From positions 1 to 24,306 of the forward strand of contig CALDLG010000195.1 in assembly GCA_937910785.1 (NCBI GenBank): a stretch of 24,306 nt of DNA. Direction: 5' to 3'. This DNA comes from an uncultured Lachnospiraceae bacterium (GTDB taxonomy: Bacteria > Bacillota > Clostridia > Lachnospirales > Lachnospiraceae). Both the position numbers and the translations under genes were made by a program. Within the stretch, counting starts at the first letter, position 1. Every line of letters starts with the position of its first letter. Below the pieces are notes generated by a model. That model was not told where the DNA came from. It ran no database searches and saw only the letters and a list, made by a program, of their open reading frames with translations. This document shows positions 15,850-24,156 of this stretch, in pieces.

Positions 15850-15862
15850 ACTATCGGGGAAA

Positions 15863-17260
15863 ATGGGCAATCATATATTGAAGATCGGCAATCTGAAAAA
15901 AACCATTCGTTATCTGCGCAAAAACGGGCTAAAACATGCCTTTTATGCGGCAAAAGAACGCATTGAAGAGGAAAAAACGACAGAATATGCATACAGAGAG
16001 CCAAAGGAAGAGGAGCTTTTAAGACAGCGGACCGAATGGAAGCGGTTTCCGTACCGGTTCAGTATCGTCGTTCCGGCGTATGAGACAAAAGAAGCTTACC
16101 TCCGGCAGCTGATCGATTCCGTCAGAAGGCAGAGCTATGAACGCTGGGAGCTGATCATCGCGGATGCGGGAGCTGGAAACCGCGTTGAAGAGGTCGTTTC
16201 CGAATATCAGGAGAAAAAAGGAGAAAGGCGGCTGCGGTATATCCGTCTGCTTGAAAACGGTGGAATCTCCGAAAATACCAATGCGGGAATCGAAGCGGCA
16301 AAGGGCGATTACATCGGACTGCTCGATCATGATGATTCTCTTGCGCCGGACGCGCTTTATGAGATGGCGGCAGCGATCGACCGGGCAGAGCAGAACAAAA
16401 TAAAACCCGTTTTTCTTTACTCGGATGAAGATAAATTTGATGATAACGGATGTTATAAAAACCCCAATTTCAAGGATAAATTTAATTTTGATTTAATTTT
16501 ATCAAACAATTACATCTGTCACTTTATGATGGTCGCGGCAGACGATATGAAGAAGCTGAAGCTGCGGAAAAAATATGACGGCGCACAGGATTATGATCTG
16601 GTACTCAGGCTGATTCATCAGACGCTTGCGCACGTTCCGGCATCCGGGCTGGCAGAGCGGTTTATACATGTTCCCCGCGTCTTATATCACTGGCGCTGTC
16701 ACGAGCAGTCCACGGCGGATAATACGGCCAGCAAGACATACGCCTATGAGGCCGGTAAAGCGGCGTTGGAGGAATTCTGTATATCGCAGGGCTGGAATGT
16801 GCATATTTCGCACGCTCTTCATCTGGGGTTCTACCGGATTGAATATCTGCCCGATATGTTTGAAGTGCGGTCTGATGTAGGGGTGATCGGCGGCAGGGTT
16901 CTTGGCGGAAACAGAATAAAGGCCGGAATGTACGACGAGGCCGGAAATAAAGTATATGAAGGACTTCATAAGGAGTACAGCGGAGGAAGCACCCATCGTG
17001 CGGCGCTCATGCAGGACTGCGCGGCAGTCGATATTCGGTGTCTGAGGGTCTGCGGAAGGCTGAGAACTGTATTTCGGGAAATAACAGGCGTTCCTTACCG
17101 GGAAGCCGGTGAATGGAAAACCGCGGATATATCCGGTATTTCATGTGATGAGGAAGGTTACCGCAAACTGAGCCTGGAGCTTGGCCGTGCGGCGCGCCGT
17201 TTGGGATATCAGGTGGTATGGAATCCGGAAATCACTGTTCGGGACAGAAATTCCCACTAA
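15863..17260 (+). CDS. GT2 glycosyltransferase with a remnant second GT domain
   Basis: The 465-residue protein starts with a basic region (ILKIGNLKKTIRYLRKNGLKHAFYAAKERIEE) seen before many clostridial polysaccharide GTs. The GT-A domain (about 63-310) is complete: FSIVVPAYETKEAYL, NGGISENTNAG, the metal motif DHDD (155-158), YSDEDKFD and SNNYICHF. From residue ~338 the sequence again resembles the second half of a GT2 domain (DVGVIGGRVLGG, then STHRAALMQDCAAVDIRC, cf. VGAVGAKL and TAVTGACLM in the GT at 11905), but its sugar-nucleotide-binding half and metal site are missing. It is thus a shortened relative of the tandem enzyme. ATG 15863 sits 3 bases after GGGG (15856-15859), a tight spacing. 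Confidence 0.88.
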   Translation: MGNHILKIGNLKKTIRYLRKNGLKHAFYAAKERIEEEKTTEYAYREPKEEELLRQRTEWKRFPYRFSIVVPAYETKEAYLRQLIDSVRRQSYERWELIIADAGAGNRVEEVVSEYQEKKGERRLRYIRLLENGGISENTNAGIEAAKGDYIGLLDHDDSLAPDALYEMAAAIDRAEQNKIKPVFLYSDEDKFDDNGCYKNPNFKDKFNFDLILSNNYICHFMMVAADDMKKLKLRKKYDGAQDYDLVLRLIHQTLAHVPASGLAERFIHVPRVLYHWRCHEQSTADNTASKTYAYEAGKAALEEFCISQGWNVHISHALHLGFYRIEYLPDMFEVRSDVGVIGGRVLGGNRIKAGMYDEAGNKVYEGLHKEYSGGSTHRAALMQDCAAVDIRCLRVCGRLRTVFREITGVPYREAGEWKTADISGISCDEEGYRKLSLELGRAARRLGYQVVWNPEITVRDRNSH

Positions 17261-17297
17261 AAGGAATGAAAATAAAATGGAGATTTAATAAAACTAT

Positions 17298-18254
17298 ATG
17301 AATTCTACAATAATCATACCGAATTATAATGGAATCCGTTATCTGGAGAATTGCCTGCGCTCGCTGGAGAAAGAGCAGGCACATGTTATTGTCGTAGATA
17401 ATGGTTCCAGCGACGGAAGCGAAGAGATGATAACCGATAAATTTCCCAACGTGGAAGTGATTTTTTTTCTGGATAACACAGGCTTCTGCAGAGCAGTGAA
17501 TGCGGGGATTGAAGCGGCAACGACCAAATATGTTATTTTCCTGAATAATGATACGGTGGTAGAGGAAGGCTTCGTGCGGGAGCTGGAATATGTAATGGAA
17601 CGGGATGAAAGAATTTTTTCGGCCTCCGCCAAGGTGATTTCCATGCGGGACAGGACCAGAATCGATGATGCCGGAGATCTGTACTGCGCTTTGGGATGGG
17701 CATTTGCGCTCGGAAAGGACAGGCCGGAGAGGGAGTATCGGAAGAGTTATCCGATCTTTGCTTCCTGCGGCGCCGCATCCATATACCGCCGCGCCGTATT
17801 TCAGGAGATCGGCATGCTGGACGAAAACCATTTTGCCTATCTGGAAGACGTCGATCTGGGTTACCGGGCGCAGATTTACGGCTATCGCAGTATATTCGCG
17901 CCGAGAGCGCGCGTTTATCATGCCGGAAGCGCTTCATCCGGTTCCCGCTATAATCAGTTCAAAACGGATTTATCGGCGAAAAACAGCGTTTATCTGATCT
18001 ATAAGAATATGCCTTATGTGCAGATGATTCTGAATCTGCCGTTTCTGTTGGCAGGTTTTGGAATCAAGACATTATTCTTTCTGCGCCGGGGGCTGGGCGG
18101 AACCTATCTGAAAGGGCTGTCGAAGGGGTTCAGGCTCTGCATGAGCAAAGAGGGGAAAAGATGCAGGGTTCCTTTTCAATGGAAGCATTTCGGCGCGTAC
18201 TGCAGGATACAGATGATGCTCTGGTATAATATGGTAAGAAAATTCTGCGGCTGA
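17298..18254 (+). CDS. GT2 glycosyltransferase, WbbL/rhamnosyltransferase-like
   Basis: This is a single-domain GT2 protein of 318 residues: STIIIPNYNGIRYLENCL (3-20), VIVVDNGSSDGS, metal motif NNDT (N83-T86, D85), ASCGAASIYRRAVF and the acceptor/base region YLEDVDLGYRAQIYGYRS. A C-terminal ~100-residue tail contains hydrophobic stretches (YVQMILNLPFLLAGFGIKTLFFL) that could attach it to the membrane. The pattern is common to rhamnosyl- and other sugar transferases of surface glycans; the donor is not determined by sequence. The ribosome site GGAG (17279-17282) is 15 bases away, so translation may depend on the gene before it, 37 bases upstream. Confidence 0.9.
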   Translation: MNSTIIIPNYNGIRYLENCLRSLEKEQAHVIVVDNGSSDGSEEMITDKFPNVEVIFFLDNTGFCRAVNAGIEAATTKYVIFLNNDTVVEEGFVRELEYVMERDERIFSASAKVISMRDRTRIDDAGDLYCALGWAFALGKDRPEREYRKSYPIFASCGAASIYRRAVFQEIGMLDENHFAYLEDVDLGYRAQIYGYRSIFAPRARVYHAGSASSGSRYNQFKTDLSAKNSVYLIYKNMPYVQMILNLPFLLAGFGIKTLFFLRRGLGGTYLKGLSKGFRLCMSKEGKRCRVPFQWKHFGAYCRIQMMLWYNMVRKFCG

Positions 18255-18285
18255 GGGTATGGACGGTATATACGCCGCAAATTTT
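18246..18285 (+). terminator. Possible weak terminator after the GT2 gene
   Basis: TGCGGC (18246-18251) pairs with GCCGCA (18274-18279) across a 22-base loop and is followed by AATTTT. The stem is short and the loop long, so this is only a possible end of the upstream unit. A new promoter begins about 30 bases later, which makes some termination here plausible. Confidence 0.3.
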
Positions 18286-18317
18286 AAGGTGCGTGAGGAC
18301 GCAGAAGCTTACGGCAG

Positions 18318-18347
18318 TTGACAATTATTTCCCGGATATTGTACTAT
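18318..18347 (+). promoter_or_regulatory. Probable sigma-A promoter for the initiating phosphotransferase
   Basis: A perfect -35 TTGACA (18318-18323), an 18-base spacer and TACTAT (18342-18347, 4 of 6) lie in the 167-base gap before the phosphotransferase gene. The alternative -10 TATAAA (18345-18350) is 21 bases away and less likely. The transcript would carry a GC-rich hairpin (18392-18407: arms TCCGCC/GGCGGA, loop GGGC) three bases before the GGGAGG ribosome site. Confidence 0.6.
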
Positions 18348-18421
18348 AAAACACAGGAAGTCGGGGAAAGATAGAAAAGATAAGACCCAAATCCGCCGGG
18401 CGGCGGACATGGGAGGGTAAC

Positions 18422-19831
18422 ATGATAAAAGACAACCAGAAATTTTTTAACAGATTACATCTATTGATTGACGCGCTTGTTATCATGATGTCTTACGCGC
18501 TGGCCTGGTACCTGAAATTTGCCAGCCCGCTGTCGGACAATGATCCGCAGATCGGCGCGCTGCAATGGCAGACCTATTTCGAACTGCTTTATTTTATCGT
18601 GCCCGGCTATCTGATTCTCTATTATTATTTTAATCTTTATACGCCGAAACGGGCGACTGTTCATAAGTATGAGATCTTCAATATTCTGCAGGCCAATACG
18701 GTCGGCATCATTATTCTGATGGCGGGCTGGTATGCGATTAAACAGATCCATTTCTCCCGTACCATGATGGCGATGTTCTATGTGATCAATATCACGTTTT
18801 CGACGATCAGCCGTTCCATTATCCGTTCCCTGCTTCAATATTTCCGCGAAAAGGGCTATAACTTAAAATATATCCTGTTAGTCGGCTATTCCAGAGCGAC
18901 GGAGGAATACATTAACAGAATCAACGCCAATCCCCAGTGGGGATATGTCGTGCGTGGCATACTGGACGATTCGGTGCCGAGAGGAACGATGTACAAGGGC
19001 GTTAAAGTAGTGGGAACCATTGAGAATCTGCTTTATATCCTGCCGGAGAATAAACTGGATGAAATTGCGATTACACTGTCGCTGAATGACTATGACCGTC
19101 TGGAATATATTGTGGATCTGTGTGAGAAATCAGGCGTTCATACGAAATTTATTCCGGATTACAACAGTCTGTTCCCAAGCAGGCCGTATACGGAGGACCT
19201 GATGGGGCTTGCGGTAGTCAATATTCGCTATGTTCCCCTTACCAATACCCTGAACTGGGTGATGAAACGTATCGTTGACATTGTCTTTTCTCTGATCGGT
19301 GCGATCGTCTTCTCGCCTGTTATGCTGGCTTCCGCGATTGCGGTCAAGTGCAGCAGCAAAGGACCGGTTATATTCAAACAGGAGCGGGTCGGTCTGCATA
19401 ACAAACCGTTCATGATGTACAAGTTCCGGACGATGGAGGTGCAGAAGCCCGGAGCCGAGAAGAAGGGCTGGACGGTGAAGGATGACCCCAGGGTTACCAA
19501 AGTCGGCAGACTGCTGCGCAGGACAAGCATAGACGAGCTTCCTCAGATTTTCAATATCCTGAAAGGCGATATGAGTATCGTGGGACCGAGGCCGGAGCGT
19601 CCGCAGTTTGTTGAGAAATTCAAGGAAGAAATACCGCGGTATATGGTGAAGCATCAGGTCAGGCCGGGACTTACCGGCTGGGCGCAGATCAATGGATACA
19701 GAGGAGATACCTCGATCAAGCGCCGGGTAGAGTATGATATTTTCTACATTGAAAACTGGACGATGTCCTTTGACATTAAAATTATATTTTTGACCATATT
19801 TAAGGGTTTCATAAATAAAAACGCCTATTAA
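18422..19831 (+). CDS. Polyprenyl-phosphate hexose-1-phosphate transferase (WbaP/WcaJ type)
   Basis: This is the priming enzyme: it moves a sugar-1-phosphate from a nucleotide sugar to undecaprenyl phosphate, starting the lipid-linked repeat. The 469-residue protein has about four N-terminal membrane segments (15-135), a Rossmann-like CoA-binding-type domain (YILLVGYSRATEEYI to LVDLCEK region), then a membrane re-entrant helix (IVDIVFSLIGAIVFSPVMLA) and the bacterial sugar transferase domain with KFRTM (334-338), SIDELPQ (369-375), GDMSIVGPRPERP and RPGLTGWAQINGYRG. The domain order matches the large PHPT superfamily enzymes. GGGAGG (18411-18416) is 5 bases before the ATG. It is transcribed from its own promoter. 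Glucose, galactose or an N-acetyl sugar as donor cannot be distinguished here. Confidence 0.93.
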   Translation: MIKDNQKFFNRLHLLIDALVIMMSYALAWYLKFASPLSDNDPQIGALQWQTYFELLYFIVPGYLILYYYFNLYTPKRATVHKYEIFNILQANTVGIIILMAGWYAIKQIHFSRTMMAMFYVINITFSTISRSIIRSLLQYFREKGYNLKYILLVGYSRATEEYINRINANPQWGYVVRGILDDSVPRGTMYKGVKVVGTIENLLYILPENKLDEIAITLSLNDYDRLEYIVDLCEKSGVHTKFIPDYNSLFPSRPYTEDLMGLAVVNIRYVPLTNTLNWVMKRIVDIVFSLIGAIVFSPVMLASAIAVKCSSKGPVIFKQERVGLHNKPFMMYKFRTMEVQKPGAEKKGWTVKDDPRVTKVGRLLRRTSIDELPQIFNILKGDMSIVGPRPERPQFVEKFKEEIPRYMVKHQVRPGLTGWAQINGYRGDTSIKRRVEYDIFYIENWTMSFDIKIIFLTIFKGFINKNAY

Positions 19832-19910
19832 AGTCATACTACTAAGAGGGTTTAGCCGGTCTGAAAATATTAAGGAATTCTAAAGAATTCCGGAATATGG
19901 CACAAGATTC

Positions 19911-19938
19911 TTGCAATTCTTACAAGATGTAGTATAAT
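19911..19938 (+). promoter_or_regulatory. Sigma-A promoter of the LCP gene
   Basis: TTGCAA (19911-19916), a 16-base spacer and a perfect TATAAT (19933-19938) form a promoter about 100 bases before the LCP start. It is embedded in a palindrome listed separately. Upstream, GGAATTC (19874-19880) and GAATTCC (19885-19891) form a 7-bp inverted repeat with a TAAA loop; it has no T run, so it is a poor terminator for the gene before. Confidence 0.72.
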
Positions 19939-19946
19939 CTTGTAAG
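19919..19946. promoter_or_regulatory. Perfect 10-bp palindrome around the LCP promoter -10 box (operator candidate)
   Basis: CTTACAAGAT (19919-19928) and ATCTTGTAAG (19937-19946) are exact inverted repeats separated by 8 bases that include most of the -10 box. A third half-site ACAAGAT lies at 19902-19908, in direct orientation and 20 bp (two helical turns) from its copy at 19922. The predicted start of transcription is near the end of the right arm, so the palindrome would act as DNA rather than as an RNA hairpin. A repressor site is the simplest reading; the protein is unknown. Confidence 0.6.
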
Positions 19947-20036
19947 GTAGTTTTGTTATTTTGTGATACGGATTTCCGAAACAGATTTTCAGGCAGGGTT
20001 TTGGAAACAAAAAAGGGAATTGAGGGAGTACATGGT

Positions 20037-21251
20037 ATGACAAAAAAAAGTAGAGATGCATATGATGAAGACAGAAGACCTTCCAAAAAATCTTCGGGAT
20101 CTTCTCATCGGTCATCAGGCGGAAGATATGATTATGATGACTATGATGATATGGACAGAAGACCGGCGAAGAAGAAGTCTTCCAGTAAGAAAAAGAAGAA
20201 AGAACAGGCGAAAAAGAAGAGAAGAAGAATTGTACTTTTTATTCTGGAGATTTTCCTTCTGCTGATCATGGTACTCGTTCTGTATTTCGTGCTCAAGGGG
20301 GAGAAAACCGGAAAGGTCGATCTGAATGAGGAAGAGATTATCATTAACGAGACCGTAAAGGAAAAAGAAGAGACGACGATGAAAGGGTATCGGAATATCG
20401 CCCTGTTCGGCGTGGATTCCACAACGGGTGCGCTGACGAAGAACACCCGAAGCGACACGATTATGATCGCATCCATCAATCAGGATACCGGAGAGTGTAA
20501 GCTCGTATCCGTATATCGTGATACCTATCTGAATCTGAGTAATGATAAATATAATAAATGTAATGGAGCCTATGCAAACGGCGGTCCGGAAATGGCAATC
20601 AACATGCTGAACATGAATCTGGATATGAACATTACGGATTTCGTAACGGTAGGTTTTGCCGGTCTGACCGATACGATCGATGCATTGGGCGGTGTTTATA
20701 TTACGGTGGAAAGCAATGAGATCAGCCATCTGAATAACTATCAGTTATGTATTGCGGATGACCTGAAGCGTTCTTATACACCGGTTACAGATACCGGATA
20801 TCAGCTTCTGGACGGTCTTCAGGCGACCGGGTACTGCCGTATCCGTTATACGGCGGGCGATGATTTCAGACGTGCGGAACGTCAGAGAACCGTTTTAACC
20901 GCAGTAGCGGATCAGGCGAAGAAAGCCTCTCCGTCATCGCTTGCGCAGATCGCAAACAATGTATTCGGAGAAGTATACACGTCCTTGGATCTGGCAGAAA
21001 TCGTAGAGCTGCTTGCAGACGTGAACAATTATACGATTACGGAGACAGCGGGCTTCCCGAGGGAGGAGAACAGAACTACCGGCACGATCGGCACGAAGGG
21101 TTCCTGTGTTGTTCCTCTGAATCTGGAAGAGAATGTGAAGTGGCTGCACCAGTTCCTGTTTAATGATAATGAATATACACCATCCGCAATGGTACAGGAA
21201 TGCAGCAAACAGATTGAAGCGGAAACTTCAAAATATGTAGGTAGTAAATAA
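20037..21251 (+). CDS. LytR-CpsA-Psr (LCP) family polysaccharide-peptidoglycan ligase
   Basis: LCP enzymes transfer lipid-linked glycopolymers to peptidoglycan outside the membrane. The 404-residue protein has a long Ser/Lys/Asp-rich cytoplasmic tail ending in a polybasic block (about 42-64, KKKSSSKKKKKEQAKKKRRR), one membrane helix (about 65-86) and then the LCP domain with NIALFGVDS, TRSDTIMI (R138, D140), VSVYRDTY (R161, D162) and DDFRRAERQR (R279, R282). All the arginines and aspartates that bind the polyprenyl pyrophosphate in known LCPs appear present. ATG 20037 follows GAGGGAG (20022-20028) by 8 bases; the nearby ATG 20032 runs into a stop after two codons. Its location beside the priming transferase and rhamnose genes suggests it anchors this locus's glycan. 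Confidence 0.93.
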   Translation: MTKKSRDAYDEDRRPSKKSSGSSHRSSGGRYDYDDYDDMDRRPAKKKSSSKKKKKEQAKKKRRRIVLFILEIFLLLIMVLVLYFVLKGEKTGKVDLNEEEIIINETVKEKEETTMKGYRNIALFGVDSTTGALTKNTRSDTIMIASINQDTGECKLVSVYRDTYLNLSNDKYNKCNGAYANGGPEMAINMLNMNLDMNITDFVTVGFAGLTDTIDALGGVYITVESNEISHLNNYQLCIADDLKRSYTPVTDTGYQLLDGLQATGYCRIRYTAGDDFRRAERQRTVLTAVADQAKKASPSSLAQIANNVFGEVYTSLDLAEIVELLADVNNYTITETAGFPREENRTTGTIGTKGSCVVPLNLEENVKWLHQFLFNDNEYTPSAMVQECSKQIEAETSKYVGSK

Positions 21252-21271
21252 CAGGAAAATAAGATAAGCGC

Positions 21272-21307
21272 AAAGGGGCCTGCTTTCAGGCCCTTTCATG
21301 CTATTTT
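21272..21307 (+). terminator. Rho-independent terminator after the LCP gene
   Basis: GGGCCTG (21276-21282) and CAGGCCC (21287-21293) pair over 7 bp around a CTTT loop. The stem is extended by AAA/TTT (21272-21274, 21294-21296) with one bulged G, and followed by a broken T-rich stretch ending TTTT (21304-21307). It overlaps the ATG at 21298, which argues that the next gene starts further on. Confidence 0.6.
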
Positions 21308-21321
21308 GGGGGAAGATATTT

Positions 21322-22260
21322 GTGGAAAAAGTGGATGTTATCATCCCGACTTATAAGCCGGATCAGAAATTTCTGGATTTAATGGAGAAACTGGCGCATC
21401 AGACGGTTCCTGTCAACAGAATTATTATTATGAATACGGAACAGAAGTATTTTGACCGATTGATTTATGGTACGTCTTTTTCCAAAAAATACAGGAACGT
21501 ACTGGTAAAGCATTTATCCCGGCGGGAGTTTGATCATGGACGCACGAGAAACAGCGGTGTACGCTGTTCCGAAACGCCGGTTTTCGTCATGATGACGCAG
21601 GATGCGGTTCCGGCGGATGAATTTCTGATTGAAGAGCTGCTGCGCGGTCTTGCGCAGGAAAATGTCGCCGTTTCTTATGGAAGGCAGCTGGCCTGGGAGG
21701 GCTGTTCGGAAGCGGAAAAGTTTACGCGGAATTTTAATTATCCGCCGGAGGGAACCGTAAAAACCGGAGAGGATCTTGGCAGGCTCGGCATTAAAACCTA
21801 TTTCTGCTCGAATGTATGCGCCGCATATAAAAGGGATATTTTCGATGCATTGGGAGGTTTTATCAAACATACGATATTTAACGAAGACATGATTTACGCG
21901 GCAGGCGCCATTTCAGCCGGATACGGTATCGCTTACCGGCCGGAGGCAAAGGTATATCATTCTCATGATTTAAGCTGCGGGGAGCAGTTTCACAGGAACT
22001 TCGACCTGGGTGTTTCTCAGGCGGAGCATCCGGAGATCTTTGAAAAGGTTCCGTCCGAATCGGAAGGAATGAAGCTTGTAAAACTGACCATTGCCCATTT
22101 AAAGGAAAAAAAGCTGTGGCTGCAGATTCCGGGCGTGATCGTGAAAAGCGGATTTAAATATCTGGGCTATCTGCTCGGAAAAAATTACAGAAAACTGCCG
22201 GAGAAGCTTGTGGTGAGATGTTCGGCCGGAACGAGCCGGGAATACTGGAACAGGAAATAG
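21322..22260 (+). CDS. GT2 glycosyltransferase, RfbF-like rhamnosyltransferase candidate
   Basis: The 312-residue GT2 protein has VDVIIPTYKPDQKFL (4-18), the FDHGRTRN segment (70-77) typical of bacterial rhamnosyltransferases, a metal site at TQDAVP (D94) and the NEDMIYAAGAISAGYGIAY acceptor region. The C-terminal ~60 residues are basic and partly hydrophobic (IPGVIVKSGFKYLGYLLG), suggesting membrane association. GTG 21322 is chosen over ATG 21298: GGGGGA (21308-21313) is 8 bases before it, and the upstream ATG lies in the preceding terminator. The rml genes in the window fit a rhamnose donor, but this is inference. It is followed 52 bases later by glmS. Confidence 0.88.
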   Translation: MEKVDVIIPTYKPDQKFLDLMEKLAHQTVPVNRIIIMNTEQKYFDRLIYGTSFSKKYRNVLVKHLSRREFDHGRTRNSGVRCSETPVFVMMTQDAVPADEFLIEELLRGLAQENVAVSYGRQLAWEGCSEAEKFTRNFNYPPEGTVKTGEDLGRLGIKTYFCSNVCAAYKRDIFDALGGFIKHTIFNEDMIYAAGAISAGYGIAYRPEAKVYHSHDLSCGEQFHRNFDLGVSQAEHPEIFEKVPSESEGMKLVKLTIAHLKEKKLWLQIPGVIVKSGFKYLGYLLGKNYRKLPEKLVVRCSAGTSREYWNRK

Positions 22261-22312
22261 CGGTGAAGCGATATGGGAAGAAGTGACATCGGAAAAAGCG
22301 GGAGGATATGAT

Positions 22313-24139
22313 ATGTGCGGAATTGTAGGTTACATCGGAACGAAACAGGCGGCGCCGATTATACTGGACGGGTTGTCCAGGCTGGAATACAGAGGATATG
22401 ATTCGGCGGGGATGGCAGTCTTCGACGGGGAGAAGATTAATATCCGGAAATCCGCGGGAAGACTGAAAATTCTGGAGAATCTGACGCGCGGAGGGGAGAG
22501 CATGCCGGGCGTATGCGGCATCGGGCATACGAGATGGGCAACGCATGGCGCGCCGAGCGATGTCAACGCTCATCCGCATTTTAACAAAGCGGAAACGATC
22601 GCGGTCGTGCATAACGGAATCATTGAAAACTATCTGCAGCTTCGAAAGAAGCTGGCCGGAAAGGGATATGAATTCGTGTCCGAAACGGACACCGAGGTGC
22701 TGGCGCATCTGTTAGACTACTATTATAAAGGAAATCCGTTGGAGACGGTAACGAAGGTTCTGCACCGCGTGGAGGGCTCTTATGCGCTCGGCATCATGTT
22801 TGCTGACTGTCCGGATCAGATTTTTGCGGCAAGAAAAGACAGCCCGCTGATCGTAGGAGAAAATAAGGAAGGCTGCTTTATCGCTTCCGATGTGCCGGCG
22901 ATCCTGAAGTATACAAGAAAAGTATACTATGTGGATAATCATGAAGTTGTCAGACTGCGTGCGGATCACATGCACTTCTATACGGTGGATGAGGAGGAGA
23001 TTGAGAAAAAGGCGGTCATGATCGACTGGGACGCCAATGCGGCGGAGAAAGCCGGATATGAGCATTTTATGCTGAAAGAAATGTATGAACAGCCTAAAAC
23101 GATATCCGACACACTGACTCCAAGAGTTAAAGGAAAAGATGTCGTGATCGAAGAGCTGAATATGACGGACGATGAACTGAAAGGGATTAAGAAGCTCCAT
23201 ATCGTTGCCTGTGGTTCCGCTTATCATGCGGGAATGACGGGGAAGTATGTGCTGGAAGGGCTGGCAAGGATTCCGGTTGAAGTCGATCTGGCTTCGGAGT
23301 TTCGCTATCGGGACCCGATTCTGGAGGAAGGGGCCATGGTTATCGTTATCAGCCAGTCGGGAGAAACTGCCGATACACTGGCGGCGCTCAGAGAGGCGAA
23401 GACGAGAGGATTCAAGGTGCTTGGCATCGTCAATGTGGTGGGCAGCTCTATCGCGAGAGAAGCGGATAATGTCATGTATACATGGGCTGGGCCGGAGATC
23501 GCTGTGGCAACGACGAAGGCTTACAGCGCCCAGCTGATCGCGTTGTATCTGCTGGCGATGAAGCTTGGAAAGGCGAGAGGAAAGATTTCGGATAAACTGT
23601 TTGCATCTCTTTTGACCGATTTAAGGCGCCTGCCGGACCAGATCGAACTGTTGTTGAATAACAAACTGCGTATTCAGAAATTTGCCAATCGTTATATCGG
23701 AGCCAAGGATATCTTTTTTATCGGCCGCGGCATCGATTATGCGATATCGCTGGAAGGTTCCCTGAAACTGAAGGAAATTTCCTATATTCATTCGGAAGCA
23801 TATGCGGCCGGGGAGCTGAAGCATGGTACGATCTCCCTGATCGAAGAGGGAACGCTGGTGGCGGCCGTTTCCACACAGCCGGATCTGTATGCCAAGACGA
23901 TCAGCAATATGGTGGAGGTGAAAGCGAGAGGCGCTTTCGTACTGGCAGTCACCTGTGAAGAAAATAAGGAAATAGAGAAGGCGGCCGACTATGTCATCTA
24001 TATTCCGGAAACCAATCCTTATTTTGCCAATTCGCTTGCGATTATTCCGCTGCAGCTTTTTGGCTATTATGTGGCGGTCGGTAAAGGATGCGATGTGGAT
24101 AAGCCTCGTAATCTGGCCAAGTCGGTTACAGTCGAATAA
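22313..24139 (+). CDS. glmS: Glutamine-fructose-6-phosphate aminotransferase GlmS
   Basis: This enzyme makes glucosamine-6-phosphate from fructose-6-phosphate and glutamine, the first step to UDP-GlcNAc. The 608-residue protein is full length. It starts MCGIVGYIG, with Cys2 as the glutaminase nucleophile after Met removal, then GIGHTRWATHG, HNGIIENY, SETDTE and EGSYALG, followed by two SIS sugar-isomerase domains (VACGSAYHAG, SQSGETADT, TTKAYSAQL, IGRGIDYAISLEG, EAYAAGELKHG) and the conserved end KPRNLAKSVTVE. GGGAGG (22299-22304) is 8 bases before the ATG, and only this start places Cys at position 2. The 52-base gap upstream is too short for a glmS ribozyme, so regulation by GlcN6P-driven cleavage seems absent here. 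It probably shares a transcript with the GT before it. Confidence 0.97.
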   Translation: MCGIVGYIGTKQAAPIILDGLSRLEYRGYDSAGMAVFDGEKINIRKSAGRLKILENLTRGGESMPGVCGIGHTRWATHGAPSDVNAHPHFNKAETIAVVHNGIIENYLQLRKKLAGKGYEFVSETDTEVLAHLLDYYYKGNPLETVTKVLHRVEGSYALGIMFADCPDQIFAARKDSPLIVGENKEGCFIASDVPAILKYTRKVYYVDNHEVVRLRADHMHFYTVDEEEIEKKAVMIDWDANAAEKAGYEHFMLKEMYEQPKTISDTLTPRVKGKDVVIEELNMTDDELKGIKKLHIVACGSAYHAGMTGKYVLEGLARIPVEVDLASEFRYRDPILEEGAMVIVISQSGETADTLAALREAKTRGFKVLGIVNVVGSSIAREADNVMYTWAGPEIAVATTKAYSAQLIALYLLAMKLGKARGKISDKLFASLLTDLRRLPDQIELLLNNKLRIQKFANRYIGAKDIFFIGRGIDYAISLEGSLKLKEISYIHSEAYAAGELKHGTISLIEEGTLVAAVSTQPDLYAKTISNMVEVKARGAFVLAVTCEENKEIEKAADYVIYIPETNPYFANSLAIIPLQLFGYYVAVGKGCDVDKPRNLAKSVTVE

Positions 24140-24156
24140 TGAGAAGAGATTTTAAT

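Noticed and set aside
15824..15852. Possible promoter with TATACT (15847-15852) before the GT at 15863
   Set aside because: No -35 element exists at 16-18 bases, and the sequence is part of the right arm of a hairpin.
22261..22312. glmS ribozyme/riboswitch upstream of glmS
   Set aside because: Only 52 bases separate the genes and the ribozyme core pattern is not visible; the ribozyme needs well over 100 bases.
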